From the NCBI RefSeq assembly GCF_018687495.1, contig NZ_CP061293.1, positions 310,001 through 374,000 of the forward strand: DNA of 64,000 bases, read 5' to 3'. A program made the translations under genes and the position numbers. Source of the stretch: Polynucleobacter sp. MWH-Svant-W18 (lineage in GTDB: Bacteria; Pseudomonadota; Gammaproteobacteria; Burkholderiales; Burkholderiaceae). The notes beneath the pieces were generated by a model. The model did no database searches, was not told where the DNA came from, and saw nothing but the letters and a program-made list of their open reading frames with translations. Numbering within the stretch: position 1 is the first letter of the stretch; the number at the start of each line of letters is the position of its first letter. This document shows, in pieces, positions 8,291 to 17,609 of the stretch.

Positions 8291-10009
8291 ATGCTTAATT
8301 CTTTGAAAGAAAGGTACTTAAATAACAGCAATTTATTAAATATATTGCTATCTGTGATGTATTTAAGTATTACCTTGATTTTTCTATATCTCTCTATTTT
8401 AGCTAATAGCGATCTTTTAGGTGGAAGACATGAATTATTTGTGGATGAAAGAATTACCTTTGATGGCGTAAAAAAAATTCTCCATCCAATCAATTTTAAA
8501 AACTTTTTATGGTCAATCTTAAACGGCGGTGATCAAAGGTATGGAAGGATTCTTTGGAATTCAATTGCTTTTTTTGCATTTATTCCGGATTTAATTTTCG
8601 GATCTTCAGGCCAAATATTTTCCGGGCGAATACTTCAATCTTTTTTGGTAATATCAACATGCCTAGTTTTTTCGTTTGGGCTGCTTAGGACTTGGCTATT
8701 TAGGATAATCTTAGCGCTTTCTTTGTATACATTGCCATATGTTGATTACTACGCAACAATGCCAAAGCCAGAGCCCCTGCAGACATTATTTTTGGCTATA
8801 TTTATTTTATTTTTATTTAAATATAAATTTAATTTTGGTTGGCATTATATATTTGCTGGGCTTGCTTTTGGAGCGAAAATTTCAACCTTATTTCCATTGG
8901 TTGCAATAATCCTATTTTCCTTATACACATACAGATTTAGCAGCAGGTATTTTAGAGTTTATCTTGTGACTACAGGATATTTTTTAATTGGCCTTGCAGT
9001 TGCAGTGCCTATTTTAATTCCGCCAATACTATTTATTATTATCGGATTTTATATTACTTTAAAGATTAATAGAGAAATTAATATTAAACCCCGAAATTTT
9101 TTATATTTAATATTATTAACTATCACTTCAATATTAATCTTCTATAATAATGGTATTCATGCTTGGTTAAACGGCACTTTTTACAATACTAGTCATGGCG
9201 CCGATAGATTGAGTACTGGCTTTATCGAGTGGATCAATTACTTTCTTGATGTGTGGTTTATTTCACCAATTACTACAAACATTGCATTAATTACATCATT
9301 ATTCATTTTCCTTTTTTTGGGAAATTCAAGATTTACTTTTGCAATAATATTATCTGGTTTTGCATCGATTTTTGGAATATTTTTGTTCTCACATCGACTT
9401 TGGGGCTTTTATTTATATCCTGGAATGGTTATTTTAATATTTGGAGTTTTATTGGCGATTGAAAATAAATTTTTGGTTTATAAAAGTTATTCCTTTAGAC
9501 TTCTTAGTTTTACTGCCTCAATCATTTTTTTATGTTTATTTTTGCAAATTATTTTTATTTACTGGATGCCGAATACTATAAAAAACTTTTATGTTTTGAG
9601 TGCCAGAACTAAGAATCAAGACTATATTTTTGATAGCTTGTCTTATGCGGAAGCCATTGAGACTTTGGGAAATTTAAGTCGCGAAAAGGGACGCCCAATA
9701 AATGTTATGTATTCGCCTGCACTATTTTGGGTTGAGTCAACTGCTAATTTCACTACCGAAGAGTTTTGGGGGCCCTATATAAGGTGGAGTGAGCCTTTTG
9801 ATGCAGTTTTTTTGCATCGTGACAGCACGCCGCAAGGTCCAAAATTTCCAGTGGATTCCCCTCTTTATCAAAGCTATTTATATGAGCAGCAAGGTTATAA
9901 AGACCATGTTGTATTTGAAAGAGGGGCATCATGCAATCTAAAGCCGTGTTTTTATCGTGCATCCACTATGCCTAATGGTGGTCAAATTCTAATTTACATA
10001 GGCAAGTAA
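8291..10009 (+). CDS. large polytopic membrane protein, probable GT-C glycosyltransferase
   Basis: A 572-residue protein with roughly eleven membrane segments and a hydrophilic C-terminal 130 residues. The first extracytoplasmic loop carries the acidic group FVDERITF, in the position of the catalytic acid of GT-C enzymes that use polyprenyl-phosphate sugars. The following loop includes KPEPLQT. It is immediately downstream of the GtrA-like gene, which would supply the flipped donor, so it may play the GtrC part of a three-gene glycan-modification system. The coding DNA is among the most AT-rich in the window. Family assignment is by topology and motif only. Confidence 0.62.
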   Translation: MLNSLKERYLNNSNLLNILLSVMYLSITLIFLYLSILANSDLLGGRHELFVDERITFDGVKKILHPINFKNFLWSILNGGDQRYGRILWNSIAFFAFIPDLIFGSSGQIFSGRILQSFLVISTCLVFSFGLLRTWLFRIILALSLYTLPYVDYYATMPKPEPLQTLFLAIFILFLFKYKFNFGWHYIFAGLAFGAKISTLFPLVAIILFSLYTYRFSSRYFRVYLVTTGYFLIGLAVAVPILIPPILFIIIGFYITLKINREINIKPRNFLYLILLTITSILIFYNNGIHAWLNGTFYNTSHGADRLSTGFIEWINYFLDVWFISPITTNIALITSLFIFLFLGNSRFTFAIILSGFASIFGIFLFSHRLWGFYLYPGMVILIFGVLLAIENKFLVYKSYSFRLLSFTASIIFLCLFLQIIFIYWMPNTIKNFYVLSARTKNQDYIFDSLSYAEAIETLGNLSREKGRPINVMYSPALFWVESTANFTTEEFWGPYIRWSEPFDAVFLHRDSTPQGPKFPVDSPLYQSYLYEQQGYKDHVVFERGASCNLKPCFYRASTMPNGGQILIYIGK

Positions 10010-10050
10010 TTTATGCTGTTTTTAACTACCGTTAAATCATTTGAGTCTAT

Positions 10051-10818
10051 ATGGATATAGATCTATCAATAATCACTGTGAACTATAATTCTGGCGATGA
10101 TCTTGAAAAAACTGTTAAGTCAATTTCTCCCCTAATTAGTTTCTTAAATGCAGAGTATATTTTAATTGATGGTTTTTCAGATGATGACAGCTATTCACGC
10201 TTAATAGACCGCAATGTATTTGATGTAGCTATCTCTGAAGTAGATGGCGGAATATATGATGCGATGAATAAAGGGATAAAGCTTTCTCGAGGGAAATGGA
10301 TTTGGTTCTTAAACAGCGGTGATTTAGCTTTAAAGTCTGCAAGATGTTTAAAGACCTACTTGGACTCGGGCAATAAAAGCATTAATTTACTGTACGGAAA
10401 TTTTATGACCGTTTCTGGGTATGAAGTTGATCAAAATTTGAATCTTAGAATGCTTTTAACCGGAATGCTAAATCATCAAACTATTGTTTATAGGCGAGAT
10501 ATATTGGATTCCTTTGATTTAAATTATGGCCTGTGTGCGGATTTTGCCCATCTACTTAATTCTTTTCAAAAAATTTCCCCCCTAAAAATTGATGCACCTC
10601 TTGCTGAATATAATCTTTACGGGAAGTCATCACGCTTTACTAGGTCTGATAGGGTAAAAATTTGGTTATATCGCTGCAAGGCTTTTTACAATTCAAGCCT
10701 ACCATTATTGTTTAGGTTAACAGGTATGCTATTTAGCTTAGGAGTATGTTCTATTAAGGCGTTTTTCCCGCTTTGTGGCTCCAGAACTCTTGAATTAAGA
10801 AAAAATATCAATAAATAG
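10051..10818 (+). CDS. family 2 glycosyltransferase (WcaE/colanic-acid type)
   Basis: A 255-residue GT-A enzyme. It starts LSIITVNYNSGDDLEKT, has LIDGFSDD at the nucleotide-binding strand and the characteristic DGGIYDAMNKGI that marks the WcaE-like subgroup, followed by FLNSGD at the DxD position. It should add one sugar to a lipid-linked oligosaccharide at the cytoplasmic membrane face. It is separated by 41 bases from the membrane protein upstream and 12 bases from the epimerase downstream. Donor and acceptor are not predictable from sequence. Confidence 0.83.
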   Translation: MDIDLSIITVNYNSGDDLEKTVKSISPLISFLNAEYILIDGFSDDDSYSRLIDRNVFDVAISEVDGGIYDAMNKGIKLSRGKWIWFLNSGDLALKSARCLKTYLDSGNKSINLLYGNFMTVSGYEVDQNLNLRMLLTGMLNHQTIVYRRDILDSFDLNYGLCADFAHLLNSFQKISPLKIDAPLAEYNLYGKSSRFTRSDRVKIWLYRCKAFYNSSLPLLFRLTGMLFSLGVCSIKAFFPLCGSRTLELRKNINK

Positions 10819-10830
10819 AGAGTAATAATT

Positions 10831-11796
10831 ATGTCAGTTTTTGCTGTTACCGGGTGTGCAGGCTTTATTGGAAGTAACTTGGTGGATAGGCTCCTGCAGA
10901 GTGGCCATGAGGTTGTCGGGGTGGATAACTTTTCAACTGGCCAAATCCATTTTTTGGAGGACGCCTTGTTAAATCCTCAATTCAGGCTAATAAAAGACGA
11001 CTTGTTGAATCTGGATGCCCTGAAGATTGCTTTAGTAGGTTGCGATTTTGTATTTCATTTGGCTGCCAATGCTGATGTACGTTTTGGGACAAATCATCCT
11101 CGCAGGGATTTGGAGCAAAATACTATTGCTACATACAATGTTCTAGAGGCCATGCGTTTTAATGGTGTTAAGAAAATTGCTTTTTCTTCAACTGGTTCAG
11201 TCTATGGTGAGTCGCCTTTGATTCCTACTCCAGAAAATGGTCCATTTCCCATCCAAACATCCCTTTATGGGGCATCTAAGGCTGCGTGTGAGGGTTTAAT
11301 TTCTGCCTACTGCGAGGGTTTTGGATTTCAATCTTGGATTTTTAGATTTGTCTCTATTTTGGGCGAGCGATATACGCATGGACACATTTTTGATTTTTAC
11401 CAAAAGCTAAAAAAAGATCAGACTTGTTTGGCAGTTTTGGGAAACGGCAAACAGCGAAAGTCTTACCTCTATGTTCAGGACTGTATCGATGCCATTATGG
11501 TGGCTATTGATAAAGCAGGTGAAAAAGTCAATATCTTCAATTTAGGTGTAGACGGCTATGTTGAGGTTAATGATTCCATTGGTTGGATTTGCAAGGAATT
11601 AGGAGTTAGCCCAAGGCTTGATTATTCTGGGGGGGATAGGGGTTGGATAGGCGATAACCCATTCATTTTTTTGGAAACAAATAAAATCCAAGCGCTAGGC
11701 TGGAAGCCAAGGTTTGATATCGAGCAGGGGGTAATACGAACGGTTCAATATCTAAAGAATAATGAATGGGTATTTGATGCGCGGGGCCGGGAGTGA
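10831..11796 (+). CDS. NAD-dependent epimerase/dehydratase (extended SDR)
   Basis: A 321-residue extended SDR with the Rossmann motif TGCAGFIGSNLVDRL, the SSTGSVYGES strand, and YGASK as catalytic Tyr/Lys. It resembles UDP-sugar 4-epimerases. Its stop overlaps the GTG start of the dehydrogenase homologue by 4 bases, so they are translated together and probably act on the same nucleotide sugar. It starts the operon that continues through the heptose kinase and guanylyltransferase. A ribosome binding site (GAGAGTAA) precedes the ATG. Confidence 0.82.
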   Translation: MSVFAVTGCAGFIGSNLVDRLLQSGHEVVGVDNFSTGQIHFLEDALLNPQFRLIKDDLLNLDALKIALVGCDFVFHLAANADVRFGTNHPRRDLEQNTIATYNVLEAMRFNGVKKIAFSSTGSVYGESPLIPTPENGPFPIQTSLYGASKAACEGLISAYCEGFGFQSWIFRFVSILGERYTHGHIFDFYQKLKKDQTCLAVLGNGKQRKSYLYVQDCIDAIMVAIDKAGEKVNIFNLGVDGYVEVNDSIGWICKELGVSPRLDYSGGDRGWIGDNPFIFLETNKIQALGWKPRFDIEQGVIRTVQYLKNNEWVFDARGRE

Positions 11797-13091
11797 GAGT
11801 GTGCGTGCAGGGTCTTTGGCATCTGGGTTCGGTGACGGCGGCATGTTTAGCATCTGTTGGGCATGAAGTAGTAGGATTTGACCCAGATAAAGCCATAATT
11901 TCCTCTCTAATTGAAGGTAAGGCTCCGCTCTTTGAGCCCGATCTGAATCCTCTTATTTCTGAGGGTATACAGAGCGGCAAACTTCGATTTACAGGCAATA
12001 TGAAAAATGCATGTGAAGATGCAGAGATTCTTTGGGTTAACTTTGACACCCCTGTGGATGAGGATGATGTCGCGGATGTTGATTTTGTAATAAATCAAAT
12101 TAAATCTGCTGTGATGTTTCTTTCTGATGGCGCATTGGTTTTGGTGTCTTCGCAGCTACCGGTAGGCTCAATAGCAGCCCTAGAGAAATTTTCTAAAGAG
12201 CATATACTTGATAAGCATATTTCATTTGCAAGCTCTCCTGAGAATCTAAGGCTTGGCAATGCTCTGAAGGTTTTCCTTCATCCGGATAGAGTTATCGTGG
12301 GCGTTCGCTCCCCTGAGGATCGTACCATCCTTGAAGAATTGCTATTTCCAGTCACTAAGCAAATAGAGTGGATGTCTGTTGAGTCTGCAGAAATGACTAA
12401 GCATGCAATCAATTCCTTTCTCGCTACCTCGGTAACTTTTGCGAATGAAATTGCAGCCATTTGTGAGCTGGTAGGAGCTGATGCTAAAGAGGTTGAGTTG
12501 GGTCTTAAAACAGAGAGTCGTATTGGGCCTAAGGCCTATTTATCACCTGGGGGGCCTTTTGCTGGAGGTACCTTAGCGCGAGATATTGAATTCCTGGGAA
12601 AAATTAGTCAAGAAAGGCGGCTCTCTACACCTTTGCTATCTTCTGTGAGGTTGAGCAATGATGCGCATAAAAAATGGGTGCAGCGCAAGCTGCTTGGGTG
12701 TTTTCCAGATTTAAGCGGCCTTCGGGTTATGGTGTGGGGTCTCACTTATAAAGCTGGCACTGATACTTTGCGAAGATCTCTTAGTGTTGAGCTAATCGAT
12801 TGGCTGTTGGGTCAAGGCGTGTGTGTGCAGGTTTATGACCCTGCCGTTAAAGAATTACCAGTTAACTGGGCTAATCGAGTCAAAAAATGCGCTAGCGCTC
12901 GCGAGAATTTGGAGGAAATGCAGGTATTAGTAGTTGGAACAGAGTGGCCCCAATTCAAAAATGAGGCGCGCATATTATCTGAGTTTGCGCAATCTAATTT
13001 ATTGATAATAGACCCTAATCGCCATTTACAGGGATGTCTCGGGGACGCCGACTTTCCCTATTTATCGGTTGGTTCTCGGCAATTAATTTGA
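11793..13091 (+). CDS. UDP-glucose/GDP-mannose dehydrogenase homologue without catalytic Cys
   Basis: A 432-residue protein with the three-domain layout of nucleotide-sugar dehydrogenases: N-terminal NAD domain (GLWHLGSVTAA instead of the usual GLGYVG), central domain with SSPENLRLG (Glu150) and AEMTKHAINSF (Lys203, Asn207), and a C-terminal UDP-binding domain with WGLTYKAGTDTLRRS. Active enzymes carry a nucleophilic Cys in a GGxCxPKD loop; here the loop reads GGPFAGGTLARD (254-265), with no Cys although Asp264 is kept. It may therefore stop at a single oxidation, act as an epimerase-like enzyme, or be regulatory. The start is GTG with a 4-base overlap to the epimerase. Confidence 0.75.
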   Translation: MRVCVQGLWHLGSVTAACLASVGHEVVGFDPDKAIISSLIEGKAPLFEPDLNPLISEGIQSGKLRFTGNMKNACEDAEILWVNFDTPVDEDDVADVDFVINQIKSAVMFLSDGALVLVSSQLPVGSIAALEKFSKEHILDKHISFASSPENLRLGNALKVFLHPDRVIVGVRSPEDRTILEELLFPVTKQIEWMSVESAEMTKHAINSFLATSVTFANEIAAICELVGADAKEVELGLKTESRIGPKAYLSPGGPFAGGTLARDIEFLGKISQERRLSTPLLSSVRLSNDAHKKWVQRKLLGCFPDLSGLRVMVWGLTYKAGTDTLRRSLSVELIDWLLGQGVCVQVYDPAVKELPVNWANRVKKCASARENLEEMQVLVVGTEWPQFKNEARILSEFAQSNLLIIDPNRHLQGCLGDADFPYLSVGSRQLI

Positions 13092-13098
13092 GACTCAA

Positions 13099-13974
13099 AT
13101 GAAAAAAATATTAACAAATAAGGTAGCTATCATTACGGGAGCTAACCAGGGCCTTGGATTAGAAATTGCAAAGAAATATGCTGCTGCAGGATCAAATCTT
13201 ATGTTATGTGCCCGCAATGGCGCTTTACTAGATAAGGCTTTAGAGGAAGTGAAAAAGTATGCCGCAAAAGATCAAGTTGTTTTGGCTCTGCAGGCAGATA
13301 TTTCAAGGGAAAAAGAAGTAAATGATGTGGTTGACTCAACACTTAAGCAATTGGGTGCATGTCATATCCTGGTAAACAACGCAGGGATATATGGGCCTAA
13401 GGGCAACATTGAGGAAGTGGATTGGGTTGATTGGATGAGGGCTATTGAGATTAATGTTTGCGGATCTGTATTAATGTGCCGGAAATTGATACCCCACTTT
13501 AAAAAACAGCGGTATGGCAAAGTAATTCAATTATCTGGCGGTGGTGCAACTAATCCATTGCCAAAAATTAGCGCTTATGCAGCATCAAAAGCGGCGATTG
13601 TGCGATTTGCAGAAACTCTTGCTGAGGAGGTTAGTGGATTTGGGGTTGATATAAATTCACTTGCTCCAGGTGCGCTAAATACCCGTATGCTCCAAGAAAT
13701 TTTACTAGCCGGCCCAGACGTAGTTGGTCAAGACTTTTATGAGAGATCTTTAAAGCAACAAGAATCAGGAGGTGCTTCAATAGATCTAGCGGCAGAGCTA
13801 GCGCTATTCCTGGGTTCATCCCTCAGTGATGGTATTACAGGAAAATTAATTAGTGCTGCTTGGGATAATTGGAGAGAGTGGCCTGACCACATTAATGAAC
13901 TTGAAAGTTCTGATGTTTATACTTTGCGAAGAATTATTGGTCGTGATCGAAATATAAGCTGGGGCGATAATTAA
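13099..13974 (+). CDS. classical SDR oxidoreductase
   Basis: A 291-residue short-chain dehydrogenase with TGANQGLGLEI (cofactor loop), NNAGIYGP, Ser in QLSGGGAT, and YAASK as catalytic Tyr/Lys. The core spans residues 8-245; the last 45 residues are an extra tail. Classical SDRs reduce keto groups using NAD(P)H. Placed between the dehydrogenase homologue and the Gfo/Idh oxidoreductase just upstream of the heptose genes, it may reduce a keto-sugar intermediate; this is inference. The short spacing (7 bases) from the upstream stop supports an operon. Confidence 0.82.
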   Translation: MKKILTNKVAIITGANQGLGLEIAKKYAAAGSNLMLCARNGALLDKALEEVKKYAAKDQVVLALQADISREKEVNDVVDSTLKQLGACHILVNNAGIYGPKGNIEEVDWVDWMRAIEINVCGSVLMCRKLIPHFKKQRYGKVIQLSGGGATNPLPKISAYAASKAAIVRFAETLAEEVSGFGVDINSLAPGALNTRMLQEILLAGPDVVGQDFYERSLKQQESGGASIDLAAELALFLGSSLSDGITGKLISAAWDNWREWPDHINELESSDVYTLRRIIGRDRNISWGDN

Positions 13975-14008
13975 GCAATATCAATTAGCAATTTAAGAAT
14001 AGGGTTAG

Positions 14009-15019
14009 ATGACTATAGATTCGCATATATTTAAAGTAGGCATTATTGGGTGTGGGCTAATAGGCCAAAAAAGAGCAAATTCATTAGGCACTGCCGGCAA
14101 GTTAATCGCTTGCGCTGATGTTGCTGTTGATAAGGCTGTGGCACTCGCTAATCGTTTTAATGCCAGATCATTTAGCGACTGGAAAGATTTAATTTCTATT
14201 AATGAGATTGATATTGTGATCGTCTCTACGCTGCATGACTCTTTGGCAGAAATTACTTTGGCAGCGGTTAATGCTGGAAAAAATGTATTAGTGGAAAAGC
14301 CAGCCGCAAGAACTAGTGCTCAGTTAGAGGCAATTCTTCTAGCATTGCAGAAAAGTAAATCTAAGGTTCACGTAGGATTTAATCACCGCTACCATCGAGC
14401 GCTAAGAAAATCCAAAGAGATTGTTCTTTCTGGTGCTTTGGGTGAGTTAATGTTTATACGTGCACGCTATGGACATGGCGCACGTTTGGGGTATGAAAAA
14501 GAGTGGCGCGCCGATCCTAAGTTATCGGGTGGAGGAGAGTTAATTGACCAAGGCCCTCATTTAATCGACCTCTCACGTTGGTTTTTAGGTGATTTTTCTG
14601 AAATTGATGGTTTCGCTAATACTTTTTATTGGGATATGCCAGTTGATGACAATGGATTTATGTTGTTAAAGACGCCAAAAAAGCAAGTGGCTTTTTTACA
14701 TGCCTCTTGTACTGAATGGAAAAATCTTTTTTCGATGGAGATATATGGCAGGGACGGAAAATTAGATATAACCGGATTGGGTGGTAGCTATGGGTTAGAG
14801 AGGCTAACTTATTACAAAATGCTTCCTCAGATGGGGCCACCAGAGACCACATCGTGGGAGTATCCCATGGGGGATGATTCATGGGCTGTGGAGATGGCTG
14901 AATTTTATGATGATATTCGTTTAGATCGCACTCCATCAGCAAGTTTGAATGATGCTTATCAGGCCCTAAAAATTATTGAAAAAATTTACAAGGATTCTGG
15001 ATATGATCATTGCGCGTAG
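14009..15019 (+). CDS. Gfo/Idh/MocA family oxidoreductase
   Basis: A 336-residue two-domain enzyme. The N-terminal Rossmann domain has GIIGCGLIGQKRA; the family marker EKPAA is near residue 97 and is followed by VGFNHRYHRA. The C-terminal alpha/beta domain has the active-site-type motif ELIDQGPHLIDL (Asp, His). Members oxidise or reduce sugars, free or nucleotide-linked, using NAD(P). The 3' end overlaps the heptose kinase start (15003) by 17 bases, so it is tightly coupled to heptose activation. It may act on a heptose or heptose phosphate, or on the GDP-heptose product. Confidence 0.82.
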   Translation: MTIDSHIFKVGIIGCGLIGQKRANSLGTAGKLIACADVAVDKAVALANRFNARSFSDWKDLISINEIDIVIVSTLHDSLAEITLAAVNAGKNVLVEKPAARTSAQLEAILLALQKSKSKVHVGFNHRYHRALRKSKEIVLSGALGELMFIRARYGHGARLGYEKEWRADPKLSGGGELIDQGPHLIDLSRWFLGDFSEIDGFANTFYWDMPVDDNGFMLLKTPKKQVAFLHASCTEWKNLFSMEIYGRDGKLDITGLGGSYGLERLTYYKMLPQMGPPETTSWEYPMGDDSWAVEMAEFYDDIRLDRTPSASLNDAYQALKIIEKIYKDSGYDHCA

Positions 15020-15986
15020 TCCTCTTCGTATCACCTTAGGAGGGGGTGGAACTGATTTAGCTTCCTATTATGAAGATCATGGGGGTTTCTTGATTGCGGC
15101 AGCAATAGATAAATATGTTTATGTAACTGTCACGCGTCCTTTTACAGAAGGTATTTATCTTAAGTACAGTCAGTTAGAACATGTTGAGAAAATTGCGGAT
15201 GTGCATCATCCAATTATTAGGGAGGCCTTAGATGCGATGGGTTTTCGTACTCCACAAGTAGAAATTACGACACTTGCGGATATTCCTGCGGGCACTGGCC
15301 TTGGTTCCTCAGGTAGCTTTACCACCGCCTTACTTAAAGCGCTTTACACCCATCGCAAGCGGCATATACATCAAGAAGAATTAGCTGAGTTGGCCTGTCA
15401 TATTGAGATCGAACGTCTTGGAGAGCCAATTGGTAAACAAGATCAATATATTGCGGCAGTAGGAGGTTTAACTTGCTTCACTTTCCATAGAGATGGAAAA
15501 GTTACGGCTGCCCCCTTAATGATCAGCATGGAGACTATGTTTGATCTTGAAGATAATCTACTACTCTTTTTTACTGGATTTTCTAGAAGTGCGAGCGGTA
15601 TCTTAAGAGATCAAAAGGTAAGGTCGCAGAAGAATGATGCGGATATGATTGCGAATCTTCATTATGTAAAAGATTTGGGGCTTCGAAGTAAGGCGGCGCT
15701 AGAGGGTGGCGATACCAATTTATTTGGCGAGCTCATGCATGAGCACTGGGAGCATAAAAAACGCCGCTCAGGCGGCATGAGTAATTTGCAGATAGACGAC
15801 TGGTATCAATTGGCGATAAATAATGGTGCGATTGGTGGAAAGTTGGTTGGTGCCGGAGGTGGTGGATTTTTGATGTTTATGGCAAAAGACCGCAATCAAT
15901 TGCGCAAGGCTATGTCCACCGCCGGACTGGAGGAAGTGCGCTTCAAATTTGATTTTGAGGGCGCCAAAGTTATGATGTCTTCCTAA
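15003..15986 (+). CDS. hddA: D-glycero-alpha-D-manno-heptose-7-phosphate kinase (HddA-like GHMP kinase)
   Basis: A 327-residue GHMP-family kinase. Motif 1 is ARSPLRITLGGGGTDLASYY, motif 2 is the ATP loop GTGLGSSGSFTTALL, and motif 3 is KLVGAGGGGFLMF. HddA phosphorylates the anomeric position of D-glycero-D-manno-heptose 7-phosphate, giving the 1,7-bisphosphate in the GDP-heptose route. I chose ATG 15003 because the family starts at this strand; an upstream start at 14976 would add only nonspecific residues. The overlap of the stop with the ATG of the guanylyltransferase (TAATG) and the presence of gmhA and gmhB homologues at 21.8-22.9 kb support the call. Confidence 0.85.
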   Translation: MIIARSPLRITLGGGGTDLASYYEDHGGFLIAAAIDKYVYVTVTRPFTEGIYLKYSQLEHVEKIADVHHPIIREALDAMGFRTPQVEITTLADIPAGTGLGSSGSFTTALLKALYTHRKRHIHQEELAELACHIEIERLGEPIGKQDQYIAAVGGLTCFTFHRDGKVTAAPLMISMETMFDLEDNLLLFFTGFSRSASGILRDQKVRSQKNDADMIANLHYVKDLGLRSKAALEGGDTNLFGELMHEHWEHKKRRSGGMSNLQIDDWYQLAINNGAIGGKLVGAGGGGFLMFMAKDRNQLRKAMSTAGLEEVRFKFDFEGAKVMMSS

Positions 15987-16699
15987 TGTTCCCCGTTGCA
16001 ATATTGGCCGGCGGTTTGGCAACACGCCTCCGCCCTATAACCAATCAGATTCCTAAGTCGCTTGTTGAGGTGGCTGGGCAGCCATTTATCTTTCACCAAC
16101 TAGAATATCTTCGTAAGCAAGGTATTGACTCAGTTGTTTTGTGTATTGGATTCTTGGGTGAAATGATTGAGGATTTTGTGGGTGATGGGTCGAGATGGGG
16201 CATGAACATTAGTTACTCTCTAGATGGGCCATCTCTTCTCGGAACGGGAGGTGCAATTAGACAAGCACTACCGTTGCTGGGAGATCATTTTTTCATTCTA
16301 TACGGTGATTCCTATCTGCCCGTTGATTTTTCTGCGGTGGAAAAAACCTATATAAATAGTGGCAAAAGAGGATTAATGACTGTGCTAAGGAATCAAAATC
16401 GATGGGATAAGAGTAATGTCGAATTTAGCGCTGGTCAGATTGTTGAATACAACAAGTCAATGATTAGACCTGAAATGCATTACATCGACTATGGGTTGGG
16501 GTTATTGCAGCGATCTACGATTGCAACTTATTCTACTCTGCAGTCATTTGATCTTTCGAAAGTTTATAATGATTTATCCTTATCTGGTGAATTAGCTGGT
16601 TATGAAGTTTTTGAAAGGTTTTATGAAATTGGCTCTCTTCAAGGTATTGAGGACACCCAATCCTATCTGATTTCCAATTGCAGGCCGTCGAATGATTGA
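15986..16699 (+). CDS. hddC: D-glycero-alpha-D-manno-heptose-1-phosphate guanylyltransferase (HddC-like)
   Basis: A 237-residue nucleotidyltransferase with AILAGGLATRLRPIT (nucleotide-binding loop), IPKSLVEVAGQPF (Lys contacting phosphate), GTGGAIRQAL and the metal-binding LYGDSYLP. It is the usual partner of HddA and would convert heptose-1-phosphate plus GTP to GDP-heptose after GmhB removes the 7-phosphate. A one-base overlap with hddA (TAATG) shows coupling, and the gene overlaps the following glycosyltransferase by 8 bases. Sequence alone does not separate guanylyl- from other transferase activities; the neighbours decide. Confidence 0.8.
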   Translation: MFPVAILAGGLATRLRPITNQIPKSLVEVAGQPFIFHQLEYLRKQGIDSVVLCIGFLGEMIEDFVGDGSRWGMNISYSLDGPSLLGTGGAIRQALPLLGDHFFILYGDSYLPVDFSAVEKTYINSGKRGLMTVLRNQNRWDKSNVEFSAGQIVEYNKSMIRPEMHYIDYGLGLLQRSTIATYSTLQSFDLSKVYNDLSLSGELAGYEVFERFYEIGSLQGIEDTQSYLISNCRPSND

Positions 16700-17609
16700 T
16701 TTATCTGTCGTTATCCCTATATACCGGTCTGAAAATTCTATTAGAGAGCTTCACCAAAGATTGGTAGATCAATTAAATAAGATTTGCATTGAATTTGAGA
16801 TAGTTTTTGTTGAGGATTGCGGCGGGGATAATTCGTGGAATATCATCAAAGAGCTTGTGGCGGATGATGTTCGGGTTTGTGGAATGCGAATGAGTCGAAA
16901 TTATGGTCAACATAACGCTTTGTTGGCTGGCATTAGGGCTGCACGTGGAAATTTGATAGTTACTGTTGATGATGATCTTCAGCACCCTCCAGAAGAAATC
17001 CCCGACCTCTTAACAGAACTTCAAAAAGGGTTTGATGTAGTTTATGGCTTCCCTCAAACGGAGCAGCATGGGTTTTTTAGGAACATAGCATCGCAAATCA
17101 CAAAAATTGCACTACAAAAATCGATGGGAGCCCAGACTGCTCGCCATGTCAGTGCTTTTAGGGTATTCAAGACAGAGCTTCGCGATGCTTTTAAGGACTT
17201 CACCGGCCCATCTGTAAATATCGACGTATTATTAACTTGGGGTGCAGCTAAATTCTCAGCAATACCGGTCAAACATGACGAGCGAAAGTACGGAGCATCT
17301 AACTACACTACACGAAAGTTGATACAACATGCAATTAATATGGTAACTGGCTTTTCAACCATCCCCTTAAAAATAGCTGGAATACTGGGATTCTTTTTTT
17401 CAATTTTTGGCATTCTTGTACTTGCTTATGTTTTAAGTCAATACCTTCTCCATGGATCGATTGTTCCTGGTTTTGCATTCATCGCATCAATTGTGGCAAT
17501 ATTTTCTGGCGCACAGTTATTTGCTTTGGGAATTATGGGTGAATATTTGGCTAGAATTTATCAGCGAACTATGGAGAGGCCTGCATATGTGATAAGGGAG
17601 TCTGTATAG
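16692..17609 (+). CDS. polyprenyl-phosphate glycosyltransferase (GtrB/DPM1-like, family 2)
   Basis: A 305-residue protein. Residues 1-220 form a GT-A domain starting LSVVIPIYRSENSI, with VEDCGGDNSW, VDDDLQHPPEE (DxD metal site) and MRMSRNYGQHNA. Two membrane helices follow (about 230-255 and 265-290). This architecture is typical of GtrB, ArnC and dolichyl-phosphate mannosyltransferases, which load a sugar onto undecaprenyl phosphate at the inner membrane. The GtrA-like protein and GT-C-like membrane proteins in the locus would be logical partners. It is the last gene of the operon that begins at 10831. Confidence 0.85.
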   Translation: MIDLSVVIPIYRSENSIRELHQRLVDQLNKICIEFEIVFVEDCGGDNSWNIIKELVADDVRVCGMRMSRNYGQHNALLAGIRAARGNLIVTVDDDLQHPPEEIPDLLTELQKGFDVVYGFPQTEQHGFFRNIASQITKIALQKSMGAQTARHVSAFRVFKTELRDAFKDFTGPSVNIDVLLTWGAAKFSAIPVKHDERKYGASNYTTRKLIQHAINMVTGFSTIPLKIAGILGFFFSIFGILVLAYVLSQYLLHGSIVPGFAFIASIVAIFSGAQLFALGIMGEYLARIYQRTMERPAYVIRESV

